Shown piece after piece: positions 49,946 through 59,972 of a stretch of 60,000 nt of DNA. This DNA is from Liolophura sinensis. Its lineage: Eukaryota; Mollusca; Polyplacophora; Chitonida; Chitonidae. The notes under the pieces are model-generated. The model was not told where the DNA came from and searched no databases. It worked only from the letters and a program-made list of their open reading frames with translations. The first letter of the stretch is position 1, and each line of letters begins with the position of its first letter. Where the stretch lies: contig NC_088295.1 of assembly GCF_032854445.1 (NCBI RefSeq), positions 20,635,385 to 20,695,384 on the forward strand, written 5' to 3'. The translations under genes were made by a program, and so were the position numbers.

Positions 49946-50622
49946 AATCGGTCATATTTTTGAAATCTTATCTTTAACATCGTTTAACCATACACTTAAA
50001 AAGGCTCCTGAGTGCAAGATGACCACTGACCTCTTACTACATGTCTACAGGTACTACAAATCAGGAGATTACAATCGCCTTACAATTCCTTTATGCAAGC
50101 AGCATATTTTATTTTTGCAATCAATTGTAACCACAATTGTAGGTTTTACAATAGACTGTAGTTACAATCTCTTTGTGCAAGTGGGCCCTGGGTTTGTTCC
50201 CTTATCAGTTTACAGGCAGCCCAAGGCAATAAAGTGCACATTAATATACTACTTGGAACCTCTTAGGAAGTCCTTTATAAACACATTTTCTATACGTAAA
50301 TATAAACTTAAAATTTGATGAAATGAATGAATGAGATGAAATTGAATGCAAAACCACGATGCCCAACATAATCTGGAATATTTTACAGGGTAATAAAACT
50401 ACACGTAGTAGTAAAACGCAGCATACTATTTCATGGTCTAAAGAGACATTCAGCTTGCTTGAAGTCACAATGTTACCAAAAATAGTTTTCCGATAAAATA
50501 AACATGTAGTTGTTGACATCATGGATTTCCATGTTACTGATGCAAACAGTGGCATCTTACACAATTAAGGCTGAAAGCCCTCTCAAAGCCATATATAAAA
50601 TTTAACTGGGCTTAAAGAAAAG

Positions 50623-50684
50623 TAGGTATAATGAACCTATGAAGTATAATGAACCTATGAAGTATAATGAACCTATGAAGTATA
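50623..50684. repeat. 18-bp tandem repeat, about 3.4 copies
   Basis: gaagtataatgaacctat repeats head to tail; the first copy begins as taggtataatgaacctat. Confidence 0.95.
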
Positions 50685-50749
50685 TTCAACTACCCTAAAG
50701 GACCTAAAATTTCATCCATGACTGAGCTGCTCATTTTGTTGAACAAATA

Positions 50750-51022
50750 TATTTATTTTATTTATTATTTGATTGGCGTTTCATGCAGTACTCAAGAATA
50801 TTTCACTTATACGACAGCGGCCAGCATTATGGTGGGTAGAAACTGGGCACAGCCCGGGGGAAACCCACGACCATCCGCAGGTTGCTGAGGGACCATCCCA
50901 GGTACGGCCGGAGAGGACGCCAGAATGAGCTGGACATGAACTCACAGCGACCGCACTGGTGAGAGGTTTCTGGGTCATAACACTGCAGTAGCGCGCTAAC
51001 CTAATGAGCCACTCAGGCCCTC
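50750..51022 (-). mobile_element. SINE family A, full length, 10-bp TSD
   Basis: Complete element read on the minus strand: a head with a slightly changed A box (tggctcattagg), B-box region gagttcatgtcc, the middle domain and the tail. Duplications tgaacaaata flank it at 50740-50749 and 51023-51032. An open frame on the minus strand here is an artefact of the element. Confidence 0.93.
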
Positions 51023-51263
51023 TGAACAAATACAGATTAACACATTGTATATACATGTATATATACATATATACGGTATTACAATTACCTAGCAAATAAC
51101 ACGACATAATAAAAATAGAAATCTGGATATTAAAAGCTGCTTTTACACATCACTTCTAGGCTGGTCACCTTATTGATAATGTTTACTATTTAGTCCTTAA
51201 TCTGGCTGATGTTTGGCACACCCAAGAATATTTCACAGTCAGTTTTATCAGTGTTTGCATTCT

Positions 51264-51312
51264 TTGAAGTTTATATATATATATATATACACATATATAC
51301 ACACACATATAA
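51264..51312. repeat. (TA)n/(CA)n microsatellite
   Basis: tatatatatatatatata, then acacatatatacacacacat. A/T-rich simple repeat. Confidence 0.8.
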
Positions 51313-51533
51313 GTATGTATGAATGAACATGATTGCTATGGAAATGCTATGTCTTTGATGGCATAGTACACATACATACATACTGAGGACAGTTTGTGAT
51401 ACCATAACTACAGAAGATGTAGTCGCATTTTTGTCACATCAGCAGCTTGTCATATCAGACATGCTCTAATAAACACTCGTTTAATAAACTGCTTGCAGAG
51501 CTCAAAATAGCCTGACTGCATAACCTTTGTCAC

Positions 51534-51787
51534 GAGTGAGTGAGTGAGTGAGTTCTTGGGGTTAACGTCGTACTCAACAATTTTTCAGTCATATCATGAC
51601 AAAGGAATCCTTTCGGTGTAGGTGTGCCTCCTTGTTGCAGGACGGCTTTCCATCGCTCTTTGATGTAGTTCCGCTTCACTGAGACGACTTACCGCAGGCA
51701 AGTAAGCTGCCCCACCCGAGCCATTATACTGATACGGGTCAGCCAGGTAATGCACTATCCCCTTCATGCTGAATGCCAAGCGAGGCC
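51534..51787 (-). mobile_element. SINE family B, 5'-truncated
   Basis: GAGTGAGTGAG tail, ggttaacgtcgtactcaaca, tgcctccttgttgcaggac, ttaccgcaggcaagtaagct, through to gctgaatgccaagcgaggcc; the tRNA head is missing. Flanks cctttgtca and cccttgtca hint at a short duplication. A tgtcatgaac triplication follows directly. Confidence 0.87.
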
Positions 51788-51820
51788 CTTGTCATGAACT
51801 GTCATGAACTGTCATGAACA
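51786..51820. repeat. tgtcatgaac triplication
   Basis: cttgtcatgaac, tgtcatgaac, tgtcatgaac directly at the truncated end of the SINE-B at 51534-51787. Confidence 0.9.
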
Positions 51821-51944
51821 GCTTTATACCATCAGTGCATTAACTCCATCGAAAAGTTGTCACTGTGTCATACACACTGTTATATTTATGTCTGCATTTT
51901 GAGTGATATATTCCTAAACAAAACCTCTGTTCTCAAACAAACTG

Positions 51945-52035
51945 TTTTTATCTTTTTTCTTTTCTTTTTTTTTTTTTGTTGTTTTTCTTTTTTTTTTTTT
52001 TTGTTGTTTTTCTTTTTCTTTTTCTCTCTTCTTTA
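51945..52035. repeat. Pyrimidine-only-like tract (T-rich)
   Basis: Near-uninterrupted T/C with two ttgttgtttttctt segments, over about 90 bp. The crossing frame is poly-Phe and not a gene. Confidence 0.85.
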
Positions 52036-52243
52036 CTACTTCAGAAAGTAAAAATTATTCTCGAGAGAGTAAAAATGACCAGGCAGGTCAAATTCTGATG
52101 CTCACATTTCAGAGTAAAGAAACACAACGTGTCTTTCTCCATTAATTACAACTAAATTATTTCCATTTGTTGTTTTCCATAACCCACTGAAATTCCACTG
52201 TATTTATTACAGTTTACACACGAGACGTTAGCATGCTGGACAT

Positions 52244-52273
52244 TGAGTGAATGATTGAGGTTTAATGCCACAT
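52244..52273 (-). mobile_element. SINE family B tail remnant next to a family A copy
   Basis: gagtgaatgattgaggttta then atgccacatt matches the family-B 3' end. A family-A element begins about 15 bp later, so the remnant may be one half of an interrupted copy. Confidence 0.5.
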
Positions 52274-52288
52274 TGTCCTGTATATTGA

Positions 52289-52565
52289 TTTTATTTATTT
52301 ATTTACTTGATTGAGCCTTTTTTGATCTTGTGATCAAGAACATTTTACTTTACATGACGGTAGCCAGCATGATGGTGAAAGGAAACAGGGCAAAGCCTGG
52401 AGAAACCCACTCCCACCCACCGGTTGCTGCTCACCATTCCCATGTACAACTGGAAATGAAGCCAGCATGAGTTGGACTTGAACTCACAGTTGAGAGATCA
52501 CATTGGGGAACGGTGTCTCAGGTCAATGTGCTGCACTAGCATGCTACCCACGAGGTGAGGGAGGC
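52289..52565 (-). mobile_element. SINE family A, near full length, diverged
   Basis: TTTA tail, catgacggtagccagcatga, ggaaacagggcaaagcctgg, cagcatgagttggacttgaa and a decayed head (tgcactagcatgctaccc). It directly follows a short family-B fragment (52244-52273), suggesting one SINE landed in or beside another. No duplication is obvious. Confidence 0.85.
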
Positions 52566-54254
52566 TGCTGCTTCATACTGAAAATCTCAACAAGAATTCA
52601 CTGTAATGTATATTTAAGTATATTCTAAAGCCTATATCCACTATTAAAAAATAGAATTTGCAGACATGTATGTAGATGAATTGATACAGAATGCTGTTTA
52701 CCCATAATTCTCCAACCAAGTTGAGAAAATAAATGAATTAACCACACTGACTATCATTGCTACTGAGTTCTCCATAGCAAGACAGGAATTAATGCATTTA
52801 ACACGTAGCACAATCAACAGAAAACAGTACACTTTTGGCTTGAAGTAAACTGTGAAAAGGTGTGAAAGACGACCCGAACATGGGTATGTTTCCACTGTAG
52901 AAAACTGCTGAAATTAAACCCTTTGATGCATATTGCCAAGACTTGTCTGAAATACATTCATACAACAACACATCAAATGGCATTAAACTTTTTATGTAAA
53001 AAAACATTCTGATTGATGTAATGTCATCCATCAAGGTATGGATGTCATCTAAAAAATGTTGTACAGAAGTGTGAATGTCTCCTAAAGACCTCTATGGTTG
53101 AACTACACAAACCATACTGTATCGTACAGATGAACATGTAAATGTATGTGGCATCATACATCTGTTAAAGACCATTATAGCTGAAACATGCACAAACTTT
53201 ATTACAGTACCGTACAAATCATACATGTACATGTTATGTATGTGGCAACTTGCATCTGCTAAAGACACAGAACTACTTGTGACAACTACGATCAAAGCCA
53301 ATACTACCATACATATACAGCATGTTGCAAAAGTAAAATCTCTAATGGTAAGTTTCAAGAACATACCTTCAAAACAGATTTTAATTTTGTAAACTGGAAG
53401 CCCATGATAAAGATTCTATAAATTTTAAGCTATTTGGAGTAACTTTAAAAATGCCCAAATCACATTCATGTAGGTCTATGGTACAGTCTGTACTACTTCC
53501 ACAACAGACATCTGCGGCAGGCGCTGTTAAAAATGCAGGCCTTAAAGGTGGAGAAAACTTTACATGAAGTTCAGATGAAAGGGTGAGAAAAATTGGTCTC
53601 CTACAATATATACCAAATTATGGTCCCAAATACCCACCACCCAAAATTTTTTCAAATACAATTTTCTTCTGAGAGGAAAAAATCAAAAAAAAAATATTAA
53701 AGGCCAGTTTTGCAAAGACGATTTAATGCTCTTTCATCTGATTTTGGCATCATTTTTAAGTTTTCTTCCCTTTTAAAACCCTACCTGAGCTGAAAAAACC
53801 TAGATACTTCAAAATGCCAGGTCCCACTTTCTGGTAGTTTAACATCTCAAAAATCCATTTCATGTGATAGCTGCTGTTTTATGACAAGGCAGGTAATACA
53901 GACGCAGCCTATTTGGTAATCACAAAGAAATGGATCAGTCATTTGATGTTTTGTTATCAAAGTGCAATCATCACAGGACACAAGTGTGTGTATATGCCAC
54001 ATGACAAGCTATGTCTATAAAACCATGAATTCATCAAAAATACTGCATCCAAAGCAAGAGGGTGACAAAGCCAAGCCAGGAACACACAACACAGGTTAAT
54101 ATCTTGCAGGTAATAACATGCACATATTATCAACTTTAATACACACAAGAAAATGAAAAATGAAAAAAACTATATATGTATATATTCCAAGAAACTGATC
54201 ATAGCTAGATGACGATCTGCGATCGTTTACTTGCCAATGGTACAATGAAGCCCT
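52566..54254. other. 3' flank of the ZIP11 gene, non-coding
   Basis: Contains the degenerate repeats at 53040-53285. AATAAA on minus at about 53201-53196 is a possible distal poly(A) signal. Nothing else recognised. Confidence 0.45.
53040..53285. repeat. Three degenerate ~60-90-bp repeats
   Basis: Blocks beginning gtacagaagtgtgaatgtct, gtacagatgaacatgtaaat and gtacaaatcatacatgtaca, each followed by ctcctaaagac, ctgttaaagac or ctgctaaagac. Old tandem duplication in the 3' flank of the ZIP11 gene. Confidence 0.55.
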
Positions 54255-54297
54255 TTCACCCAACTAAACACATCCAGAGTATACAATATCCTTTAAT
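54255..54297 (-). terminator. Candidate polyadenylation signal of the ZIP11 gene
   Basis: On the minus strand the first canonical-like hexamer seen after the stop codon is ATTAAA (54297-54292). It is followed about 20-35 bases later by a GU-rich stretch (ggatgtgtttagttgggtg), the usual order of poly(A) signal and downstream element. This would give a 3' UTR of about 740-770 bases. No AATAAA was seen between the stop and this point. A TATAAA variant nearer the stop and another ATTAAA at 54139-54134 are alternatives. Confidence 0.3.
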
Positions 54298-55039
54298 ATC
54301 CTCAACAAGATGCTTTCCCAATGTCATACATGTATCGACAAGTGCCAGTTACACCTACATATATTATTCATATACTTGGTCAGTCTTCAGTGGTACATTT
54401 CAATAGAGAGTGAGTCATTCTAAGAAGACCCTTTTATGCAGTTAATGTTACAATATAAGTACTATAAATGTAGCTCCAACTATTAGAACACATGTAGTAA
54501 TAGAACATCAGGTGAACACATGACTTTCGGTTTCTGTCTGAAGGGATCAAGCTTAGTCAAGATTGTTTCTATTGTCAATAACGTTCACAGACTAAGTATG
54601 ATGCTTATACTTTTGAACTGCACTACATTACTGAAATAAAATGAGCTTATTTTCCATTTTTTCCATTTACCCAAATAAGACGATAACCATCTCACTATGA
54701 GAATAGCCAAGGAGTTGTGTCTTGGTGAATCAGACACATATTCCAGAAACATTAACATCTGAAAGATGGGTAAAACCGAAGAGTGTTCACCTTACATACT
54801 ATTCTAGCTAGCTAGATAACCTTTGCAAAACAAAACCTTTTGCCCCTGAGAAAGACATCGCCCACAAAATGAGCATTAGTTTTCTCACGTGGGCTACCAA
54901 ATGACAAGAAAACATGTTCTCTTATCCCAGATCATCATCCCGATTGTGATCATAAATTATGTGTTAATCAAAACAAATACTTTAACAAACACACCACCTA
55001 CCAGTGCTTTATATAGTATGCTGCTGTCTATCTTCAGCA

Positions 55040-55118
55040 CTATCCAAGTCCCACATCAAGTGACATCATTACAACAAAACCTGCTACAGCTCCCCAAGAG
55101 GCCAGTTTACCATTTCCA
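55040..55118 (-). CDS. SLC39A11: ZIP11-type zinc transporter, terminal coding exon with stop
   Basis: After a good acceptor (tttcttacatttcag) the exon gives T, completing TGT Cys, then GNGKLASWGAVAG and FVVMMSLDVGLG, then TAG. GNGKLASW and the ending MMSLDVGLG are the conserved C-terminus of ZIP11 and contain the last membrane helix. The frame joins without adjustment to the exon at 57291-57449 across a 2172-bp phase-2 intron. With the two upstream exons, 111 C-terminal residues are visible, about a third of a ZIP11 of roughly 340 residues (family knowledge). The exon is too short for ordinary ORF calling and was found by searching for the expected C-terminus. No key residue is missing, so the gene looks functional in this part. 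Confidence 0.95.
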
Positions 55119-55373
55119 CTGAAATGTAAGAAAGACACAAACCCCTAATCAAATTTCAATTAAATCAAATGGTAAAGTTTAGTGTCAAAAAATTTCTGAT
55201 GGGTTAATTCACAGTTTTTTAGAACAATAAAACAGCTCAATTTTTAAATGAATTCATACTGCTTTTACATCAGCAATATCATCAGAGGTTGTTTAATTTA
55301 CCTATTTATGAGGAGAGTGATTTACATGTTTGTTTATTTGAGCACTATAGATGAAGGGAGATAATTCACTGAA

Positions 55374-55640
55374 GATTTGATTTGATTTGATTGGTATTTT
55401 ACGCCCTAATCAGGAATATTTCACTTATACGACGGCGACCAATATTATGTGAGTGGAAACAGGGCACAGCCCGCGGGAAACTCACAACCATCCACAGGTT
55501 GCCGACAGACCTTCCCACATACGGCCGGAGACGAAGCCAGCATGAGCTGGACTTGAACTCATAGCGACCGCATTGGTGAGAGACTCCTGGGTCATTACGC
55601 TGCGCTAGCACGCTAACCAACTGAGCCACGGAGGCCCCTC
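55374..55640 (-). mobile_element. SINE family A, full length, in the last ZIP11 intron
   Basis: Complete copy with a tRNA-like head (ggcctccgtggctcagttgg holds an A box; gagttcaagtcc is a B box), a middle domain (tccggccgtatgtgggaagg) and a 3' end (gtgaaatattcctgat...aatcaaat). It is flanked by perfect 11-bp target-site duplications, aattcactgaa, at 55363-55373 and 55641-55651. It lies in the sense orientation of the gene, about 256 bp before the terminal exon. Intact boundaries and low divergence suggest a fairly recent insertion. Confidence 0.93.
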
Positions 55641-57290
55641 AATTCACTGAAAAACACCAGATGCTGTGGGACATAAACCTTTTCACATCACCATACACAT
55701 TCATGATATCCCAATTTAATTTTCTGGTTTGTTTAGGTAAATACTTTCTATTGTCTATTAAAGAATTAAGTATTTATATCGATCGCTACCCTAATTCTTC
55801 ATATGAAAAAGCAATTTTCAGTGGGGCTTATGCAACTTTATGGTAATTTGTTTTTGGAGATATAACATCACTGATTGGGCTGGCCAATTTCAGGGTTTCA
55901 CTGAACTTCTTATTTATCAGTCTCAATAGAGTAATGCTCTGAATATATGCTTAAATAAACACCATGCAAAAATGCGAAAATAATGAAGTATTACAGTGAC
56001 TATTTTTGTTTTTCTGTTTTCAATTATTAGTGCAGCATTATGTTAATGTACCATCATTAAGTGAACCTTGGTCTCCTCACTTGTGTTAAATCAATGATTA
56101 CGTCCCTGTAGACTGATGCAGAGTTATGTCCCATCCAAAGGCATAACACAAAAACCCACAAGAGATTGCCTCCCTTGTTTCAGACATAGCACAAAATGTT
56201 TTCAAATCAATGAAGAATACAATGTTCCTTAAATTATTTATTTCAGTTGTGTTTAATGTTTTCTGAGTCATCAAGAACTGGACTTAGGAAAAAGATGACT
56301 AAACTTGGAACATAGCTCTCATGTCCAACCATGAGATAAGAAAGACTCAAAATATACATGTGGTAATTTTATGGTAGCTTGCTACAGTTAAAATCAGAAG
56401 ATTCTGCACTGGTTTAGGTTCAGTTGTAATTTGGTCCTCACACTGCACTGTGTTCCACAACTGTCAAGCAATGAATGGCAAATCTATATGCCACAAACAA
56501 AAACTGCGAAGTCCATTTTACAAAAAAGTCATCAAATGTAACTGTAGAAATAGGACGATCTGTAAGCCCAATTCATCAGAAAATTTGTTTGCTCTCCTCT
56601 CAATGAAATTGTACATCACCAATTTTCAAATTATGCCCATATCAGTCCTAACGTTAGACAAAAAACTAACAATTTTTTCTAAGTTAACTTTAGCTAGCAA
56701 ACATTGAGACAGTATTACATAAACATATCACATTCAAGATGTGCATGTGTCTGTCACAAATACAAGAAAATGCATGTTCAGAAAGTATACCCTGCAGTAT
56801 CCCTGAATGAAAGGTCTCATTCATAGAACCCAAGAGGCTAGATTACAACTCATCTGCCAAACCCTTTGGTTTAACCACAGTGAACAAGTTCCTGATCAAT
56901 AAGCTTGCAAGACTGAATCCAGCTGTTGCTATCTTGACTCCCGCTTTACATCAAGAGGATAACTTTTCTCAAATATGATATGAAGTTTAATCTAGACAGC
57001 ATCTTTTATGAAAAAAGTTATGAGAAATAGGACTTAGCACAAAGTTTTATGAAAGTGGCCTCAGAAAAGCAGTACTTTCAGTCAAGTTTACCAATAAACC
57101 TGAATACCCTTGTAAATCATTTATAAATGTGAAGAATTAAATATTAATTATGTATTAATCTATGAAAATCTTATTGTTGAGTTATCTCAACTGCTTTGCT
57201 GCCTATATTGGTAATAACATACATGTACTTTTATAAACTTGCTATTGGTCACATGACTTTGAAGGTCCAAAACAGAAAAGATGATATTAC

Positions 57291-57449
57291 CATGTTTGAG
57301 CCTCAGGCACAATATCATCCATCACAACATATATCATAGCCCCTGCAGCAAAGGCGAGTGCATATGGCAGCACAGGTTCTGCGATGACCACAGCAAAGGC
57401 CCCAAGGATTCCAGCTATAGGCTCCACCATCCCACTCAACTGCCCATAC
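57291..57449 (-). CDS. SLC39A11: ZIP11-type zinc transporter, penultimate coding exon
   Basis: The first base completes the split Trp codon, then [13 protein letters not shown], a hydrophobic segment ([20 protein letters not shown]), a second one ([10 protein letters not shown]) and [10 protein letters not shown]. This is the TM6-TM7 part of ZIP11. The Glu of MVEP lies 29 residues after the Glu of QNFPEG in the previous exon, the same spacing as BbZIP E211 and E240 (recalled), which supports a complete binuclear metal site. The acceptor is tatatcag/G and the donor ACATG/gtaata. The exon is 159 bp and ends with two bases of a Cys codon finished by the last exon. A 22-bp tandem duplication (57467-57512) lies just upstream in the intron. 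The open frame continues beyond both splice sites, but that extra sequence is intronic and should not be translated. Confidence 0.95.
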
Positions 57450-57466
57450 CTGATATACAAGTTACA

Positions 57467-57512
57467 CAGAAAATACAGTATCCATGTGTAGAAAATACAG
57501 TATCCATGTGTA
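57467..57512. repeat. 22-bp direct duplication in a ZIP11 intron
   Basis: gaaaatacagtatccatgtg then ta, twice in a row, about 20 bp upstream of the penultimate exon's acceptor on the gene strand. It may cover the branch-point region. Confidence 0.85.
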
Positions 57513-58235
57513 GAACACAACGCTACAGTTAATAATGCCCATAAACAACACATAAAACAAAAATCACGATATGGAAACACCAAAATTACCTCCCTTGAAA
57601 AGGCGCATTTTGAGAAGTTAGCCCTGCTTAATTGGGACCTCTGAAAATGGTTAATGGGGAGTTTCAATGGTAAAGCTGCATAAACTAGGTGAAGACATAC
57701 CTTCAAGACTTTAATTTGTAAACTGATTTAAAACACCCAGGATAAGCATATATATAAAATTTAATATTTATAAGTAATGGAGAGGAAGTTTAAAACTCCT
57801 CGGATGAAACTGATGCAAATCTACAAAAACCAGCTTTGAAGAACTCAGTGAAATATGTATATTCCACCTGATCTTAAAAAACCTGGACTTTATTCAAGAT
57901 CTGTCAACATTTCTGTGACTCAGCGACTGATGTCATGATCAGATAATAACTGTTAGTTTTAACATAACCTATACATTGTTTGCATAGGCCTATTCCATTA
58001 AGGTCACACTTTTCGTAGTTTCACGCTTCAAAATCTGACCTCCCATTACGTTATTGCTGCTGTCATGTTGACAAGGGAGGTAATTCAGAGGACAGCTATT
58101 TAAATACCTACACACTTACATGGACTTGATGAACAATCCAATAAATTTGACCTTAACCAGACTGGCCTCTGAACTGGCAGACTTTCAAATATAAAATCTG
58201 CAAATCAACCAGTTGATTTTAGAGATTTGTTCCTT

Positions 58236-58318
58236 TTTTGCTTTAATTTATTATTTGATATAGGTTTTACTCCAAACTCAGATATATGTCACTTAAATGA
58301 CAGTCTACAGCTGTGAAA
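58236..58318 (-). mobile_element. Degenerate SINE family A 3' fragment
   Basis: aatttattatttgatataggttttact...ctcagatatatgtcacttaaatgacagtct resembles the SINE-A 3' region (aaataaatttgattggtgttttacgc...actcaagaatatttcacttatacgacgg) with many substitutions. It sits in a ZIP11 intron just before the 58344-58442 exon on the plus strand. It is old and has no recognisable duplication. Confidence 0.45.
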
Positions 58319-58343
58319 ATGTCAAATCACGCACTTCTCTTAC

Positions 58344-58442
58344 CAGAAACTCTTCCATACTGACATACCAGCCCCTCGCAATGGTAAACTAACAGCTAGG
58401 CCTTCTGGGAAATTCTGAATACCTATCCCAATTGCAAGATTT
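58344..58442 (-). CDS. SLC39A11: ZIP11-type zinc transporter, internal coding exon (third from last)
   Basis: Reads [17 protein letters not shown] then [15 protein letters not shown] on the minus strand. [18 protein letters not shown] is a hallmark of the ZIP11/GufA branch of ZIP (SLC39) metal transporters. Q, N and E of QNFPEG fall where the bacterial BbZIP structure has its TM5 metal ligands (family knowledge). ZIP proteins move Zn2+ and related ions into the cytosol across a membrane. The exon has a pyrimidine-rich acceptor (ttccacag) and a strong donor (CTG/gtaagag). It starts with the last base of a split codon and ends with TG of a split Trp codon, so both flanking introns are phase 2. 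The next exon follows after an 894-bp intron. The preceding exon, which should carry the HNIPEG motif, was not found before the window's right edge, so the gene is partial at its 5' end. Confidence 0.95.
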
Positions 58443-58570
58443 CTGTGGAAGATAAAAAATGAACATAAATGGTGATTAGTTAATATTGAATTAATATGCA
58501 AAAAAATAAACAAGTAAAATGACAATAAAGTGAGCATTAGACCATGCCAAGAATATTAATATGAAGGACT

Positions 58571-58915
58571 GTGTAAATGCTGAATGATTGTACCTGTAAT
58601 AGAAGACTAGAGGATTATGTGTAAATGTTGAATGATAGTACATGTAATAGAAGACTAGAGGACTAGGTGTAAATGCTGAATGATGGTATATGTAATAGAA
58701 GACTAAAGGACTAGGTGTAAATGTTGAATGATGGTACATGTAATGGAAGACTAGAGGACTAGGTGTAAATGTTGAATGATGGTACATGTAATAGAAGATT
58801 AGAGGACTAGGTGTAAATGTTGAATGATGGTACATGTAATAGAAGACCAGAGGACTAGGTGCAAATGTTGAATGATGGTACATGTAATAGAAGACTAGAG
58901 GACTAGGTGTAAATA
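58571..58915. repeat. 48-bp minisatellite, about 7 copies, inside a ZIP11 intron
   Basis: Units such as gtaatagaagactagaggac...tgttgaatgatggtacat repeat with strict 48-bp spacing (58596, 58644, 58692, 58740 and on). The first copies are the most diverged. It lies in the intron upstream of the exon at 58344-58442 and starts about 130 bp from that exon's acceptor. The unit is a multiple of three, so a 130-residue reading frame crosses it on the minus strand (MYHHSTF-type repeats). I regard that frame as an artefact of the repeat. The unit contains TACATGTA. Confidence 0.9.
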
Positions 58916-59753
58916 AGGAATGATGTTAACAGATGGCAAAGTCTGCTTGGTCCCAGTGACAACAGGTAAATGGTGAATGTTGGATGATGATTGGTGATGG
59001 AAGGCTAGATATGAAACTAAATGGTGATGAAGAACAGGGTGTAAAGCCTGATCAATAGTTACAAATACTTGTTGGATGCTGCTGATGAAAGGCTGGAAAT
59101 AAATGTTTCAGTTACTGATGATGAAAGATTACATCTGATTCCTGGAAAATCATCATTGGTGATAAAAGCATACACCTGACAGCTCGATGATTATTAGTGA
59201 TGAATTGGGTGTGATTGGGCACAAATGAATGAATGAATTAATACCATATACATGTAGGTGAGAATGTGGTCAGGTATGTTACAAACATTAAACTCCTTTG
59301 ACGCGAACATGATAACATCATGAAAATCACAAAGAAAAGTAAGTAACCAACACGTTTAATATAGTTTGTCTTTAATACTGTATATAATATTTTAATGTGT
59401 AAAAATATATTTATATATTTAACAACAGCTGCATCAACAATAACACTGCCAAAACAAACTAAATTATATCATAAATGAGGAGAACCTGTTCTGTTTGCCG
59501 GTACCACATATAAGAGCTCTATGTTAGCTGCATGTCAAGCTTACCTACATGGCTGAGGTTTCCATTTTTTCTACCCCTAGACCCCATGCGCATAAGTGCA
59601 AAGGTATGACGGATGACAGCCACTGTCACAAAACTAAAAGACCGAGTGTGAATACTGGACCATGGTAGAGAGAGATTTGAGCCTTGACAGGCTACACAAA
59701 GATGTCATTTCTGCTTAAACACTGGCGACGTTGTGTATTACTTGTGTCTTGTG

Positions 59754-59972
59754 GAATGACCCAGGAGCCTGCCAACCATGCGGTCACTGCGAGTTCAAGT
59801 CCAGTTCATGCTGGCTTCCTCTCTGCCCATACATACGGAGGTCTATCAGCAACCTGCTGATGGTCATGGGTTTCCCTCAGGCTCTGCCTGGTTTCCAACC
59901 ACCACAATGATAGCCGCCGTATAAGTGAAATATTCTTGAGAACAGCGTAAAACATCAATCAAATAAATAAAA
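59754..59972 (+). mobile_element. SINE family A, 5'-truncated
   Basis: Starts inside the tRNA-like head (gaatgacccaggagcc), keeps the B box (gagttcaagtcc) and runs to the 3' end (agtgaaatattcttgag...aatcaaataaataaa). The A box is missing. No convincing target-site duplication was seen. It lies upstream of the visible ZIP11 exons, in antisense orientation to the gene. Confidence 0.88.

Larger units (their letters stand above)
47066..50622. other. Non-coding interval with one longer frame
   Basis: Holds the SINE-B fragment at 48089-48160 and a 222-residue plus-strand frame (48284-48952), the longest repeat-free frame in the window. It has a hydrophobic start (IVIMSVLVYLLLTV) but no recognised domain, so it is not called as a gene. 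Confidence 0.4.

Noticed and set aside
51857-52051. Poly-Phe frame
   Set aside because: Product of the T-rich tract.
57450-57706. N-terminal extension of the penultimate ZIP11 exon in the same frame
   Set aside because: The sequence before 57449 follows a clear AG acceptor and has no ZIP similarity; the correct upstream residues come from the exon at 58344-58442.
58491-58883. MYHHSTFTPSPLVFYY repeat protein
   Set aside because: Translation of the intronic 48-bp minisatellite.
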